DNA of 64,000 nt from Ensifer sp. IC4062 (GCF_020193575.1 NZ_JADYVD010000009.1:62001-126000), one strand, 5' to 3'. Shown: positions 52,689 to 62,593, counted from the stretch's first letter. The notes: generated by a model from the letters alone, not told the origin. A program made the numbers and translations.

Positions 52689-54794
52689 TTAGCCGGCCCG
52701 CAGGAAACGGATCGCCTCGTCGCGTCGGTAAAGATAGAGGAGCGTTCGCAGCGCTTCACCACGCTCTGACGTCAGTTCCGGATCTCGCTCTATGACATAG
52801 GCGGCATCCCTGCGGGCGATTTCCAGAAGATCACCATGCGCCTCAAGGCTTGCGATGCGGAACCCAGGCGTACCGGATTGGCGTGTTCCAAGAAGTTCGC
52901 CTTCGCCGCGTAGTTTCAGGTCCTCCTCGGCAATCAGGAACCCGTCCTCGGTCTCGCGCAGAATGGAAAGGCGCGCGCGGCCCGCTTCGCTGAGCGGGCT
53001 CTTGTAGAGGAGGATGCAGGTCGACGCCTCATCACCTCGGCCGACGCGGCCCCTCAACTGGTGCAGTTGAGCCAGGCCGAAGCGCTCCGCGTGCTCTATC
53101 ACCATGATCGTCGCGTCGGGAACGTCTACGCCGACCTCCACGACCGTCGTCGCCACGAGCAAGCGAACCTCGCCGTTCTTGAAGGCAAGCATCACGGCGT
53201 CCTTGTCCGGACCGGACATGCGGCCGTGAACGAGACCGACGTCATTGCCGAAGCGCTGGACGAGACTCTGATAGCGCTCATCGGCGGACATCACGTCGCT
53301 TTCCTCGGACTCCTCCACCAACGGGCAGATCCAGTAGGCTTTCTTGCCTTGGCCGAGTGCCGCATCGAGCCGGTCGACGATCTCATCGGTGCGCTCGGTA
53401 GGTATCGTCACCGTCTGTATCGGCTTTCGCCCGGCCGGCTTCTCGGTGAGCTTGGAGACGTCCATGTCACCGAAGGCGGCGAGCACGAGTGTGCGCGGAA
53501 TTGGTGTCGCCGTCATGACGAGCATGTGTGGGGAAATGCCTTTCGCGGTGAGGCGCAGCCGTTGGTGAACGCCGAAACGATGCTGTTCGTCGACGATGGC
53601 GAGCACGAGTTGATGATAGTTCACCGCCTCCTGGAACAAAGCGTGCGTTCCGATTACCATCTGCGTTTCGCCGGAAGCGATCCGTTCCAGGATCGCATCG
53701 CGCTCCTTGCCCTTCGTGCGCCCGGTCAGAACATCGATCCCGATACCGGCCGGCGCGGCCATTTTCGAAAGCGTGGCATGATGCTGCCGAGCAAGGATTT
53801 CGGTTGGCGCCATCAGCACCGCCTGGCCGCCCGATTCGATCGCGGCCAGCATGGCCATCAGCGCCACCGCCGTCTTGCCGGAACCGACGTCGCCTTGCAG
53901 CAAGCGCAGCATGCGATCGCTGCCGGACATGTCTGCAAGGACGTCGCGGATCGCGGCCGACTGGCTTGCTGTGAGCGAGAAAGGCAGCGCACGAATGACC
54001 GGCTCACTCAATTTACCTGTCGGATGAACGGGCGTTCCGGCGATCTTGCGCAGCCGCTGGCGGACCAGCGAAAGCGACAACTGCCCAGCGAGGAACTCGT
54101 CATAGGCGAGCCGCCGCCGCGCGGGAGCTTGCGCATCGATGTCGGTTTCATCGCGCGGCTCGTGCAGCCGGTGGAAACTTTCCCTTGCGCTTTGGAAGCC
54201 TTGCTGACGGAGCAGGGCCTCGTCGAGCCACTCCGGTAGATTCGGCAGCCGCTCCACCGCCGCCTCGATGGAGCGCCGCAAGGTTCGCGGGGAGAGGCCG
54301 GCAGTCAGCCCATAGACGGGCTCAACGAGCGGCAGATTTTCCGCCTCGGCGACCCTGACCATATAGTCGGGATGCACCATCGACGCTCGACCGTTGAACC
54401 GATCCACCTTGCCGCTGACGACCACGGTCTCATCGACCGGCAGTGCCTTTTCCAGCCAGTTTCCCTTGACGCGAAAGAAGGTAAGCGCAAGTTCGCCAGT
54501 ATCATCGTGCAGGAAGACCCGGTAGGGTACGTTCGGTCTGCCGCGAGGTGATGGCTGGTGTCGGTCGACGCGGCCGGTGATGGTGACGACCGACCCTTGC
54601 GGGGCGTAGGCAATGCCCGGCTGCTGGCGCCGATCGATCAGCGAATGGGGTGAATGAAAGACAAGATCGATCACCCGGCAATCGTCGATCGTTTCACGGC
54701 CGAGCAGACGCGCATAGAGTTCGCCGGTTTTCGGACCAATGCCGGGCAGCGTATCGAGAGGCGAAAACAGCGGGTCGAGGAGGGTAGGGCGCAT
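52689..54794 (-). CDS. recG: ATP-dependent DNA helicase RecG
   Basis: 701 residues, the RecG size. The N-terminal wedge/OB region (about 1-180) has VTITGRVDRHQPS and LTFFRVKGNWL. Helicase motifs are complete: motif I LLQGDVGSGKTAVAL (about 300-314), motif II DEQH (in AIVDEQHRFGVHQ), motif III MTATPIPRTL and motif VI QLRGRVGRG. RecG remodels branched DNA and stalled forks. ATG at 54794. Divergent from sdhE. Confidence 0.97.
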   Translation of the reverse strand: MRPTLLDPLFSPLDTLPGIGPKTGELYARLLGRETIDDCRVIDLVFHSPHSLIDRRQQPGIAYAPQGSVVTITGRVDRHQPSPRGRPNVPYRVFLHDDTGELALTFFRVKGNWLEKALPVDETVVVSGKVDRFNGRASMVHPDYMVRVAEAENLPLVEPVYGLTAGLSPRTLRRSIEAAVERLPNLPEWLDEALLRQQGFQSARESFHRLHEPRDETDIDAQAPARRRLAYDEFLAGQLSLSLVRQRLRKIAGTPVHPTGKLSEPVIRALPFSLTASQSAAIRDVLADMSGSDRMLRLLQGDVGSGKTAVALMAMLAAIESGGQAVLMAPTEILARQHHATLSKMAAPAGIGIDVLTGRTKGKERDAILERIASGETQMVIGTHALFQEAVNYHQLVLAIVDEQHRFGVHQRLRLTAKGISPHMLVMTATPIPRTLVLAAFGDMDVSKLTEKPAGRKPIQTVTIPTERTDEIVDRLDAALGQGKKAYWICPLVEESEESDVMSADERYQSLVQRFGNDVGLVHGRMSGPDKDAVMLAFKNGEVRLLVATTVVEVGVDVPDATIMVIEHAERFGLAQLHQLRGRVGRGDEASTCILLYKSPLSEAGRARLSILRETEDGFLIAEEDLKLRGEGELLGTRQSGTPGFRIASLEAHGDLLEIARRDAAYVIERDPELTSERGEALRTLLYLYRRDEAIRFLRAG

Positions 54795-54916
54795 GATGAT
54801 GAAATTGCGACGATAATTCCGGCTTTGGCAAGGCTGACAACGCGCGTTCCAGCGTTTATAGACGCCAGTGACTGAAAACCCGCCGCCTTGGCAGCGGGCG
54901 GCAGGAAGGATTTTCC

Positions 54917-55222
54917 ATGACCGGCATCACGCGTACCAGCGCCGATCTCGACCCGCGTCGGCGCAGAATCCTCTTTCGTTCCTGGCATCGCGGCATTCGC
55001 GAGATGGATTTGATTCTTGGGCAGTTCGCCGAAACGGAGTTGGCGAGCCTGACGGATGTGGAACTCGATGAATTGGAAACGATCATGCGCGAGGAAGATA
55101 ACGATCTCGTGCGATGGATCACCGGCGAACAGCCCTTGCCGGAGCGTTATGCGACGCCGTTGTTTAGCCGGATCGCGGCTTATCGTCCCGACTTCGACAA
55201 GCTTCGCCAGGAAACGAAATAG
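54917..55222 (+). CDS. sdhE: FAD assembly factor SdhE (succinate dehydrogenase assembly)
   Basis: 101 residues. RGIREMD (about 25-31) contains the RGxxE motif needed for flavin attachment to SdhA. Five-helix protein with RRRRILFRSWHRG at the front and ELDELETIMREEDNDLVRWI in the middle, typical of the YgfY/SDHAF2 family. It acts in the cytoplasm on succinate dehydrogenase. Followed after nine bases by mfd, an arrangement known in alphaproteobacteria. Confidence 0.93.
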   Translation: MTGITRTSADLDPRRRRILFRSWHRGIREMDLILGQFAETELASLTDVELDELETIMREEDNDLVRWITGEQPLPERYATPLFSRIAAYRPDFDKLRQETK

Positions 55223-55231
55223 ACACGAGCA

Positions 55232-58200
55232 ATGATATCTGGCCTTGATCCGAAAAAGATCCTTTCAGCTGCACGGGAGGTGACGATCGGCCCGGTGCCG
55301 TCCGGCGCCGAGGCACTGATCCTTGCCGAGTTGGCGCGCGCGGGGAGCCCCGTCGCTTATATCCTTTCCGACGGTCAGCGGATCGCCGACCTTGAGCAAA
55401 TCCTCGGCTTCGTGGCCTCGGACATTCCGGTTCTCACCCTGCCGGGCTGGGATTGCCTGCCCTACGACCGTGTATCCCCGAGTGCAGACACGTCCGCGCG
55501 AAGGCTTGCCGCATTGAGCGCGTTGATAGCACACCGGGCGAAGCCGCATCCGGCGATCGTGCTGGTCACCGTCAACGCGGCCCTTCAGAAAATTTCGCCG
55601 CAGGATGTGATCGAGAGCCTCGCCTTTTCGGCAAGGCCAGGCAACCAAGTTCGCATGGATGATATTGCCGCGAGGCTGGAGCGAAACGGATTCGAGCGGG
55701 TGCCGACCGTGCGCGAGGTCGGCGAGTTCGCCGTCCGAGGCGGCATTCTCGACGTTTATGTGCCAGGCAGCGGCGAACCGCTGCGCCTGGATTTCTTCGG
55801 CGACACGCTCGAGACGATCCGCTCCTTCGATCCGGCGAGCCAGCGCACGACCGGCCAGGTGCGCTCGCTCGATCTCAACCCGATGAGCGAAGTGTCGCTG
55901 ACGCCCGAAACGATCAGCCATTTCCGCAAGCAATATTTGTCGCTCTTCGGGGCCGCGACGCGGGACGACGCGCTCTACCAGGCGGTATCGGAAGGGCGCC
56001 GCTACGCCGGCATGGAGCATTGGCTGCCGCTTTTTTACGATGGCCTGGAGACGGTCTTCGATTATCTCGATGGTTTCCGCGTCGTCACGGACCATCTGGT
56101 GCGCGAAGCGGCGGCGGAGCGGTCGAAGCTCATCCTCGACTATTATGATGCGCGCCTTGCCTCCGCATCGCCGGGCAAAAGCCAGATCTCCCAAGGCACG
56201 CCCTATAAGCCGGTGCCACCGGAGTTGCTTTATCTCAGCGCCAAGGGTTTTGGCGCGATGCTCTCTGAACTTAACGCCGTCCGCCTGTCGCCATTTCACG
56301 AGCATGAAGGTGAATCGCGCCAGGTCGTCGCCATCGAGGCGCGACAGGGGCTGCGCTGGGCGAAGGCGGCGGGCGAGATCGAAGGTGACGGCGAACGCGC
56401 GAATGTGTTCGATCAAGCCGTGAAGCACATCGCCGAGAAACGGGCGAGGGGCGCGAAGGTCGTAATTTCGGGGTGGACGGAGGGTTCGCTCGATCGTCTT
56501 CTGCAGGTTCTTGCCGAACACGGGCTTGCGAACATTCGTCCCATCAAGGCTTTGTCGGATGTGCGCTCGCTTAAGCCGGGCGAGGCGGCCTCTGCGGTCC
56601 TCAGCCTCGAAGCCGGCTTCGAGGCCGGCGATCTGGTGATTATCGGCGAGCAGGATATTCTCGGCGACAGGATGGTGCGCCGATCGAAGCGCCGCAAACG
56701 TGGCGCCGACTTCATCGCGGAGGTGACCGGCCTAGACGAGGGCAGTTATGTCGTCCATGCCGAACACGGTATCGGCCGTTTCGTCGGCCTGCGCACAATC
56801 GAGGCGGCCGGCGCACCGCATGACTGTCTCGAGCTTGTCTATGCGGAGGATGCCAAGCTCTTCCTGCCCGTCGAAAACATCGAGCTTCTGTCGCGCTATG
56901 GCTCCGAAGGCACCGATGCGATCCTTGACAAGCTCGGCGGCGTCGCTTGGCAGGCGCGCAAGGCCAAGCTCAAGAAGCGGCTGCTCGATATGGCCGGAGG
57001 CCTTATCCGCATCGCTGCCGAACGACATACCCGCCACGCGCCTGTCCTGGTTGCCCACGACGGGGTCTATGATGAGTTCGCCGCGCGCTTCCCTTACGAT
57101 GAAACCGAAGATCAGATGAATTCGATCGACGCCGTGCGCGACGATCTTGGCAGCGGTCGTCCGATGGATCGCCTGGTTTGCGGCGATGTCGGCTTCGGGA
57201 AGACGGAAGTGGCGCTGCGCGCCGCTTTCATCGCGGCGATGAATGGGGTGCAGGTTGCGGTCGTCGTCCCGACGACGTTGCTTGCCCGGCAGCATTTCAG
57301 GACCTTCTCCGAGCGGTTCCGTGGTTTGCCGGTCCGCATCCAGCAGGCTTCCCGGCTCGTCGGCTCGAAGGAACTGGCGTTGACGAAGAAGGAAGTGGCC
57401 GACGGCAAGACCGACATCGTCGTCGGCACGCACGCGCTGCTCGGCTCCTCGGTCAAGTTTGCCAATCTCGGCCTGTTGATCGTCGACGAGGAGCAACACT
57501 TCGGCGTCAAGCACAAGGAGCGGCTAAAGGAGCTGAAGTCCGACGTGCATGTGCTGACGCTATCGGCAACGCCTATTCCACGTACCCTGCAGCTTGCCTT
57601 GACCGGCGTTCGCGAATTGTCGCTCATTACGACGCCGCCGGCCGACCGCATGGCGGTGCGCACCTTCATTTCGCCTTTCGACGCGCTGGTGATCCGCGAG
57701 ACGCTGATGCGTGAGCATTATCGCGGCGGCCAAAGCTTTTATGTCTGCCCACGCTTGAGCGACCTTTCGGAGATCCACGATTTCCTGAAATCCGACGTTC
57801 CAGAACTGAAAGTGGCGGTGGCACACGGCCAAATGCCCGCAACCGAGCTCGAGGACATCATGAACGCCTTCTACGAAGGGCGTTATGATGTGCTTCTCTC
57901 GACGACGATCGTCGAATCGGGCCTCGATGTGCCGACCGCCAATACCCTGATAGTGCACCGTGCCGACATGTTCGGACTCGCTCAGCTCTACCAGCTTCGC
58001 GGACGTGTGGGGCGGTCAAAGGTTCGCGCCTTCGCGCTCTTCACGTTACCGGTCAACAAGACTTTGACAGGGCCGGCAGAGCGCCGCCTGAAAGTGCTGC
58101 AATCGCTCGACACGCTGGGTGCCGGCTTCCAGCTCGCCAGCCACGATCTCGATATCCGCGGCGCCGGTAACCTGCTTGGCGAGGAACAGTCCGGCCACAT

Positions 58201-58741
58201 CAAGGAAGTCGGCTTCGAGCTTTACCAGCAGATGTTGGAAGAGGCCGTCGCCGAGCTCAAGGGCGAGGAGGAGATCCACGACACCGGCTGGTCGCCGCAG
58301 ATCTCGGTCGGGACCCCGGTCATGATACCGGAAGACTATGTGCCGGACCTGAACTTGAGACTCGGGCTCTACCGTCGTCTGGGCGAATTGACGGACCTGA
58401 AGGAGATCGATGGTTTCGGCGCGGAGTTGATCGATCGCTTCGGGCCGCTGCCGACCGAAGTTCAGCACCTTTTGAAGATCGTCTACATCAAGTCGCTGTG
58501 CCGCACGGCAAACGTCGAAAAACTCGATGCAGGGCCGAAAGGAGTGGTTGTTCAGTTCCGCAACAAGGAGTTTCCGAACCCCGCGGCTCTCGTCGGTTAC
58601 ATCGCCAAGCAGGGAACGCTGGCGAAAATCCGCCCGGACCAGAGCATTTACTTCCAACGCGAACTGGCGACGCCGGACAAGAGGCTTTCCGGCGCCGCCA
58701 TGGTGATGACGCAGCTTGCTGGCCTTGCAAAGCCTGCCTGA
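55232..58741 (+). CDS. mfd: Transcription-repair coupling factor Mfd
   Basis: 1169 residues, full length. UvrB-like N-terminal part (about 1-330, including VREVGEFAVRGGILDV and WLPLFYDGLETVFDYL), a RNA-polymerase-interacting CarD-like domain (about 490-560, YVVHAEHGIGRFVGL), then a superfamily 2 motor with GDVGFGKTEVALRAAF (about 648-663), DEEQHFGVKHKE (about 752-763), SATPIPRTL and QLRGRVGRSK, and the C-terminal D7 TRCF domain. It removes stalled RNA polymerase and recruits excision repair. ATG 55232 is just after the sdhE stop. Confidence 0.97.
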   Translation: MISGLDPKKILSAAREVTIGPVPSGAEALILAELARAGSPVAYILSDGQRIADLEQILGFVASDIPVLTLPGWDCLPYDRVSPSADTSARRLAALSALIAHRAKPHPAIVLVTVNAALQKISPQDVIESLAFSARPGNQVRMDDIAARLERNGFERVPTVREVGEFAVRGGILDVYVPGSGEPLRLDFFGDTLETIRSFDPASQRTTGQVRSLDLNPMSEVSLTPETISHFRKQYLSLFGAATRDDALYQAVSEGRRYAGMEHWLPLFYDGLETVFDYLDGFRVVTDHLVREAAAERSKLILDYYDARLASASPGKSQISQGTPYKPVPPELLYLSAKGFGAMLSELNAVRLSPFHEHEGESRQVVAIEARQGLRWAKAAGEIEGDGERANVFDQAVKHIAEKRARGAKVVISGWTEGSLDRLLQVLAEHGLANIRPIKALSDVRSLKPGEAASAVLSLEAGFEAGDLVIIGEQDILGDRMVRRSKRRKRGADFIAEVTGLDEGSYVVHAEHGIGRFVGLRTIEAAGAPHDCLELVYAEDAKLFLPVENIELLSRYGSEGTDAILDKLGGVAWQARKAKLKKRLLDMAGGLIRIAAERHTRHAPVLVAHDGVYDEFAARFPYDETEDQMNSIDAVRDDLGSGRPMDRLVCGDVGFGKTEVALRAAFIAAMNGVQVAVVVPTTLLARQHFRTFSERFRGLPVRIQQASRLVGSKELALTKKEVADGKTDIVVGTHALLGSSVKFANLGLLIVDEEQHFGVKHKERLKELKSDVHVLTLSATPIPRTLQLALTGVRELSLITTPPADRMAVRTFISPFDALVIRETLMREHYRGGQSFYVCPRLSDLSEIHDFLKSDVPELKVAVAHGQMPATELEDIMNAFYEGRYDVLLSTTIVESGLDVPTANTLIVHRADMFGLAQLYQLRGRVGRSKVRAFALFTLPVNKTLTGPAERRLKVLQSLDTLGAGFQLASHDLDIRGAGNLLGEEQSGHIKEVGFELYQQMLEEAVAELKGEEEIHDTGWSPQISVGTPVMIPEDYVPDLNLRLGLYRRLGELTDLKEIDGFGAELIDRFGPLPTEVQHLLKIVYIKSLCRTANVEKLDAGPKGVVVQFRNKEFPNPAALVGYIAKQGTLAKIRPDQSIYFQRELATPDKRLSGAAMVMTQLAGLAKPA

Positions 58742-58792
58742 AAGCGAAGGTGCCGCCGCGGCTTGCGCGGCGGCATCGCGATCTCACTAATG

Positions 58793-58893
58793 CATGTCGC
58801 CCAGAAGTGTGCAGCGGTTTTGGGACAACGACATGCGTAAAAACAAGGACCTAAAGCGCGTCGCATGAGTCCGATTGAACGCGACGCGCTTTA
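58793..58893. repeat. RIME-like intergenic palindrome supplying a stop codon
   Basis: Two hairpins. ATGCATGTCGCC/GACATGCGT-type arms span 58793-58845, and CTAAAGCGCGTCGC/GCGACGCGCTTTAG spans 58852-58894. The right end of the second hairpin overlaps the TAA stop (58891-58893, minus strand) of the DsbA-family gene. Confidence 0.7.
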
Positions 58894-59556
58894 GTGCGTG
58901 GGGCCGCTGGCTTTCATCTGCGCGATCTCGCGCAATGCATTCGTCAGCACATCGACCGATTGGGCGCCCATCACTGCATATTGCTGGTCAATGATGAAGC
59001 AAGGGACGCCACTGACGCCCATCTCACGGGCAACGTCGATCTCCTGTTTCACCGAATCCTTGTCCGCGTCGGAGGTTAGAAGGGCCGCGATGACCGGAAC
59101 GTCGAGGCCTGCTTGCTCGGCAATCTCCAGAAGCACTGCGTGATCGCCGACATTTCGACCTTCCTCGAAATTGGCCTTGAACAGCAAGCGGACGACCTCC
59201 GCCTGGGTTTCCTCGCCATTGGTTGCTGCCCAGCGGATCAGCCGATGGGCATCGAGCGTGTTGGGGCTGATCTTCACTGCCTCGAAGTTGAAATCGATGC
59301 CATCTTCTCGGCCAAGCCCTTCGAGCGTCTTGTGGGCCCTATCGACAGCGTCCTGGCCGCCGAGTTTTGCGGCAAGGTGACGCTTGTGGTCAACACCTTC
59401 TGCCGGCAGGTCCGGGTTGAGCTGATAGGGGCGCCATTGGATCGTCACATGCACGACGCCGGCGACATTGGCAACGGCTTGATCGAGGCGCCTCTTTCCG
59501 AGGTAACACCACGGACAAACAACATCCGAGACGATATCGATTTTGACGGTTTCCAT
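58891..59556 (-). CDS. DsbA family oxidoreductase (FrnE/2-hydroxychromene isomerase-like)
   Basis: 221 residues without signal peptide, hence cytoplasmic. The CPWC active-site pair is at 14-17 in VVCPWCYLGKRR. The helical insert contains VKISPNTLDAHRLIRWA and the C-terminal thioredoxin strand GVSGVPCFIIDQQYAVMGAQ with a cis-Pro. This is the FrnE-like branch of DsbA, some of which act as thiol-disulfide oxidants or isomerases. Its stop codon is formed by an adjoining palindromic repeat. Converges with mfd. Confidence 0.88.
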   Translation of the reverse strand: METVKIDIVSDVVCPWCYLGKRRLDQAVANVAGVVHVTIQWRPYQLNPDLPAEGVDHKRHLAAKLGGQDAVDRAHKTLEGLGREDGIDFNFEAVKISPNTLDAHRLIRWAATNGEETQAEVVRLLFKANFEEGRNVGDHAVLLEIAEQAGLDVPVIAALLTSDADKDSVKQEIDVAREMGVSGVPCFIIDQQYAVMGAQSVDVLTNALREIAQMKASGPTH

Positions 59557-59650
59557 CGCACCAGCCTTTCTTGGTTCCTAAACCTGCGAGATAGGCCGGT
59601 ACGGCGACAGTTTCAATGCGTTACCAAATGGGAACCTACTGCATGTTTCC

Positions 59651-59744
59651 TTAAATCAAAGCCGATTTGAGGACAAAAAACATGTAGCAATTCAAAGTAC
59701 TATAGCGACCGTTCTGCGTCTGAAGAGGCGCACGGCGTTGTAGT
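59651..59744 (+). repeat. Dispersed palindromic mosaic element (full copy)
   Basis: AAATCAAAGCCGATTTGAGGAC at the left and the TATAGCG...GGCGTTGTAG hairpin (CTGCGTCTGAAGAGGCGCA) at the right. The end coincides with the stop codon of the binding-protein gene on the minus strand. Confidence 0.7.
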
Positions 59745-61564
59745 TACTGCGCGCGCTCGTCCCACCAGGTCGGCAGTTGATAGCCGTAAAGCGGAACCGT
59801 CGCCGGGCGCCCGATATGCTTCCATCGCGCGATCCATTGGGCATCGAGATGGTAGAGGGGCACTACATAGGCATTTGATACTAGCAGCCGGTCGTGGGAG
59901 CGGACTGCGGCTGTGAAATCTTCGGTCGTCCGCGCCTGCAGGATATTGCTGATGAGCTTGTCGACATCCTTGTCGGCGACGCCGGCAAAGTTCTCGCTTC
60001 CCTGCCTGTCCCGCGATTGTGATCCCCAACGCCCGACCTGTTCGACGCCCGGAGAGAGCGAGGACGGGAATGACTTGATGATCACATCGTAGTCGAAAGA
60101 CTGGCTGCGCTGCTGGTACTGGGAATCGTCGACCGTGCGCACGGTTGCCACGATTCCAAGCGGTGCGAGGAACCGCGCGTAGGCGAGGGCGATCTTTTCC
60201 TGTCCGGCGTTCTGGCTCATGATTTCGAAGGCAAGCGGCGTGCCCTTGGCGTCGACCATCTTGCCATCCTTGATGGCGTAGCCGGCTTCGCGAAGCAGCG
60301 TCACCGCCTCCCGCAGCACATTGCGGTCACGACCGGACCCATCGGTGACGGGGAGGCGATAGGTCCCGTCGAGAATGGTCGGATTGATCCTCTCCCTGAC
60401 GTCGCCCATGAGTCCAAGCTCACGGTCGTCCGCGGCGGCGCCGAGGAATGAAAGCGACGAGTTCTGCCAGTAACTCTGCGTTCGCGTGTAGGCACTGTCG
60501 AAAAGGTTCTTGTTCACCCATTCGAAGTCGAAAACGAGCGCGAGGCCCTGGCGCAGCTTGATGTTGTCGAACATCGGCCTGCGCGTGTTGAAGACGAAGC
60601 CGAGCATGCCGGAGGGGGTTCTCGGCGTGAAGGTGTCCTTGATCACATCGCCGGAGCGCACCGCCGGAAAATCATAGCCGCGTGCCCATTTGGTCGCGCT
60701 GCCTTCCGGATAGACATCAACCTCGCCCTTCTTGAACGCCTCGAAGAGGGAGTTCTCCTGCAGGAAATACTCGACGGAGATCTCGTCGTAATTGTCGAAG
60801 CCGATCTTGGAGGGCAGGTCCTTGGCCCAGTAGTCGGGATTCCGGCGGTAGACGATGCGTTCGCCTGGCCTGACGTCGGCAACGCGGTAGGGGCCGGAGC
60901 CGAGCGGCGGCTCGAGCGTGGTCCTGTCGAACGTGTCGACGTTGATCGCATGTCTCGGCAATACGGGTGAAAGCGCGAGCAGCAGCGGGAATTCTCGGTC
61001 GACATCGTCGTTGAAGGTAAAGCGGACACTGCGGTCGCCGACCTTCTCCATCTTGGAGACTTTGGACAGGCGGTTACTGAAGGGCGCACGCCCCTTGTCA
61101 CGCATCAACTCGAAGGTGAACATCACGTCTTCGGGCGTCACCGGCTGGCCGTCGGCCCAGCGCGCCTTGGGGTTCAGGTTGAATTGGATGAAGGTGCGGT
61201 CGTCGTCCCACTCGACGGTTTCGGCGAGCAGTCCGTACATTGTGAACGGCTCGTCCTGGGAGCGCTGCATCAGCGATTCATAGACGAGGTTGCCGAAAGC
61301 CGGGTCCCACATCCCTCGCGCGGTTGTCCGCATGCTCTTCAGGATGAAGGGATTGAGACTGTCGAACGTGCCGACGACGCCATAGGAAATCTTTCCGCCC
61401 TTCTTCACGTTGGGATTGACGTAGGGGAAGTTCTTGAAGTCAGCGGGCAGGGCGGGATCGCCGTGCATGGAAATGGCGTGCACCGGCGCGGCCAGGGCTT
61501 CATTGCCGAATGTGCTGGCGGCCACAAGCATGGCAAGGCCGGAAAGAACTGCGCGCAACTTCAC
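59744..61564 (-). CDS. Extracellular solute-binding protein family 5, YejA-like (orphan)
   Basis: 606 residues with signal peptide 1-25 (ending EALAAP). HAISMHGDPALP and VNPNVKKGGKISYG near residue 30-60, then FDSLNPFIL and a DPAFGNLVYESLM segment, place it in the SBP-5 (peptide/oligopeptide) family, closest in pattern to YejA-type microcin C/peptide binders of about 600 residues. Permease and ATPase genes are absent on both sides. The start is ambiguous: GTG 61564 sits inside the ribosome site GGGAGG; TTG six bases later is better spaced. Divergent from the IalB-family gene. Confidence 0.85.
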   Translation of the reverse strand: MKLRAVLSGLAMLVAASTFGNEALAAPVHAISMHGDPALPADFKNFPYVNPNVKKGGKISYGVVGTFDSLNPFILKSMRTTARGMWDPAFGNLVYESLMQRSQDEPFTMYGLLAETVEWDDDRTFIQFNLNPKARWADGQPVTPEDVMFTFELMRDKGRAPFSNRLSKVSKMEKVGDRSVRFTFNDDVDREFPLLLALSPVLPRHAINVDTFDRTTLEPPLGSGPYRVADVRPGERIVYRRNPDYWAKDLPSKIGFDNYDEISVEYFLQENSLFEAFKKGEVDVYPEGSATKWARGYDFPAVRSGDVIKDTFTPRTPSGMLGFVFNTRRPMFDNIKLRQGLALVFDFEWVNKNLFDSAYTRTQSYWQNSSLSFLGAAADDRELGLMGDVRERINPTILDGTYRLPVTDGSGRDRNVLREAVTLLREAGYAIKDGKMVDAKGTPLAFEIMSQNAGQEKIALAYARFLAPLGIVATVRTVDDSQYQQRSQSFDYDVIIKSFPSSLSPGVEQVGRWGSQSRDRQGSENFAGVADKDVDKLISNILQARTTEDFTAAVRSHDRLLVSNAYVVPLYHLDAQWIARWKHIGRPATVPLYGYQLPTWWDERAQ

Positions 61565-61969
61565 CTCCCGAGGGATATCTACAGGCCGATTCCCGTCAGG
61601 TTACCAATGCGTGCTGACATTTCCAACCTTCGCGGGAGCGGGATCAGGAAAAGTGTGACGCGGTCTCTGTCGGTCGCGCCCTGACTTTGATGCAGATTCC
61701 GTTCGGGGCGACCTTCGTGATGGCGAAGCACCGGCTGAGCGATTCTTGCTGCGCCGGACTGCAACGATCGAAAGACCCGGGATTTCCGCCGTCGGCGGTT
61801 GCAAAAAATGCAACGAAACACTGGATAAACGCCGCGAGCCAATGTAACAGGTGTTTCCGGAAACGGGGCCATTCAAAAGCCTCATTTGGCCAACAGGACA
61901 ACGGCGGCTGACGATACTCACCATCGGAACAGTTTGTTCCCGAACCGGATTTCAGGAGACGGAATCACA
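61565..61969. other. Divergent intergenic region SBP / IalB-family gene
   Basis: About 400 bases with no credible gene; includes a CCGCC/GGCGG hairpin near 61790-61800. Promoters for both flanking genes are expected but not pinpointed. Confidence 0.4.
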
Positions 61970-62593
61970 ATGAACTTCAAGTCGAACTTCACCAATCGCG
62001 CGGCAATGGCAGCGCTGGCGCTTTCTGTTGCAGCCGCCGGTGCGCCAAGTGCTGCTTTTGCGCAGGCAGGCAAGCCGCCGCAGGGTTGGTTCAAGGTTTG
62101 CACCAAGCAGGAAGACAATGACGTCTGCATCGTTCAGAACCTGCTCACCGCCAACAATGGTCAGCTCATCACTGCTGTCGGTCTCATCACCGTCTCCGGC
62201 AAGATCAACCGCAAGGTTCTGCAGGTTTCCGTACCTTCTGCTCGGATGATTCCGCCGGGTGTTCAGATGCAGATCGATGGTGCCAAGGGCGTTAAGCTCG
62301 ACTATGCGATCTGCATGCCCGACAAGTGCGTTGCCGAAGCCCCGCTTTCCGATGCGCTGATTGCCAACCTGAAGAAGGGCAACGAAGTCGTCTTTACGTC
62401 GGTCAACTTCCAGCGCGCCCCGAACCCGATCAAGATGACGCTGGAAGGTTTCACCGGCGTGTTTGACGGCGAGCCGATCGAACAGTCGCAGTTGGAAGAG
62501 CGCCAGCGCCTGCTGCAGGAAGAAATGCAGAAGAAAGCGGAAGATGCCCGCAAGAAGCTGGAAGAGGCCCAGAAGGCCGCTAAGCAGCAATAA
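61970..62593 (+). CDS. Invasion-associated locus B (IalB) family protein
   Basis: 207 residues from ATG 61970, preceded by CAGGAGAC. Signal peptide 1-32 ending AAFAQ. The body follows the IalB pattern: GWFKVCTKQEDNDVC (about 38-52), MIPPGVQMQIDG (about 97-108), CMPDKCVAEAPL (about 117-128, paired Cys) and VNFQRAPNPIKMTLEGF. A highly charged C-terminal helix of Glu, Gln, Lys and Ala (about 165-207) is probably a coiled coil. IalB of Bartonella is linked to host-cell invasion; in rhizobia the role is unknown. A good terminator follows. Confidence 0.9.
   Translation: MNFKSNFTNRAAMAALALSVAAAGAPSAAFAQAGKPPQGWFKVCTKQEDNDVCIVQNLLTANNGQLITAVGLITVSGKINRKVLQVSVPSARMIPPGVQMQIDGAKGVKLDYAICMPDKCVAEAPLSDALIANLKKGNEVVFTSVNFQRAPNPIKMTLEGFTGVFDGEPIEQSQLEERQRLLQEEMQKKAEDARKKLEEAQKAAKQQ

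Noticed and set aside
53061-54239. 392-codon plus-strand open frame opposite recG
   Set aside because: It lies wholly inside recG on the other strand; its translation is Arg/His-rich with no motif, while recG shows all helicase motifs.
55265-56521. 418-codon minus-strand open frame opposite mfd
   Set aside because: Antisense shadow caused by high-GC codon use in mfd; Arg-rich and without family features.
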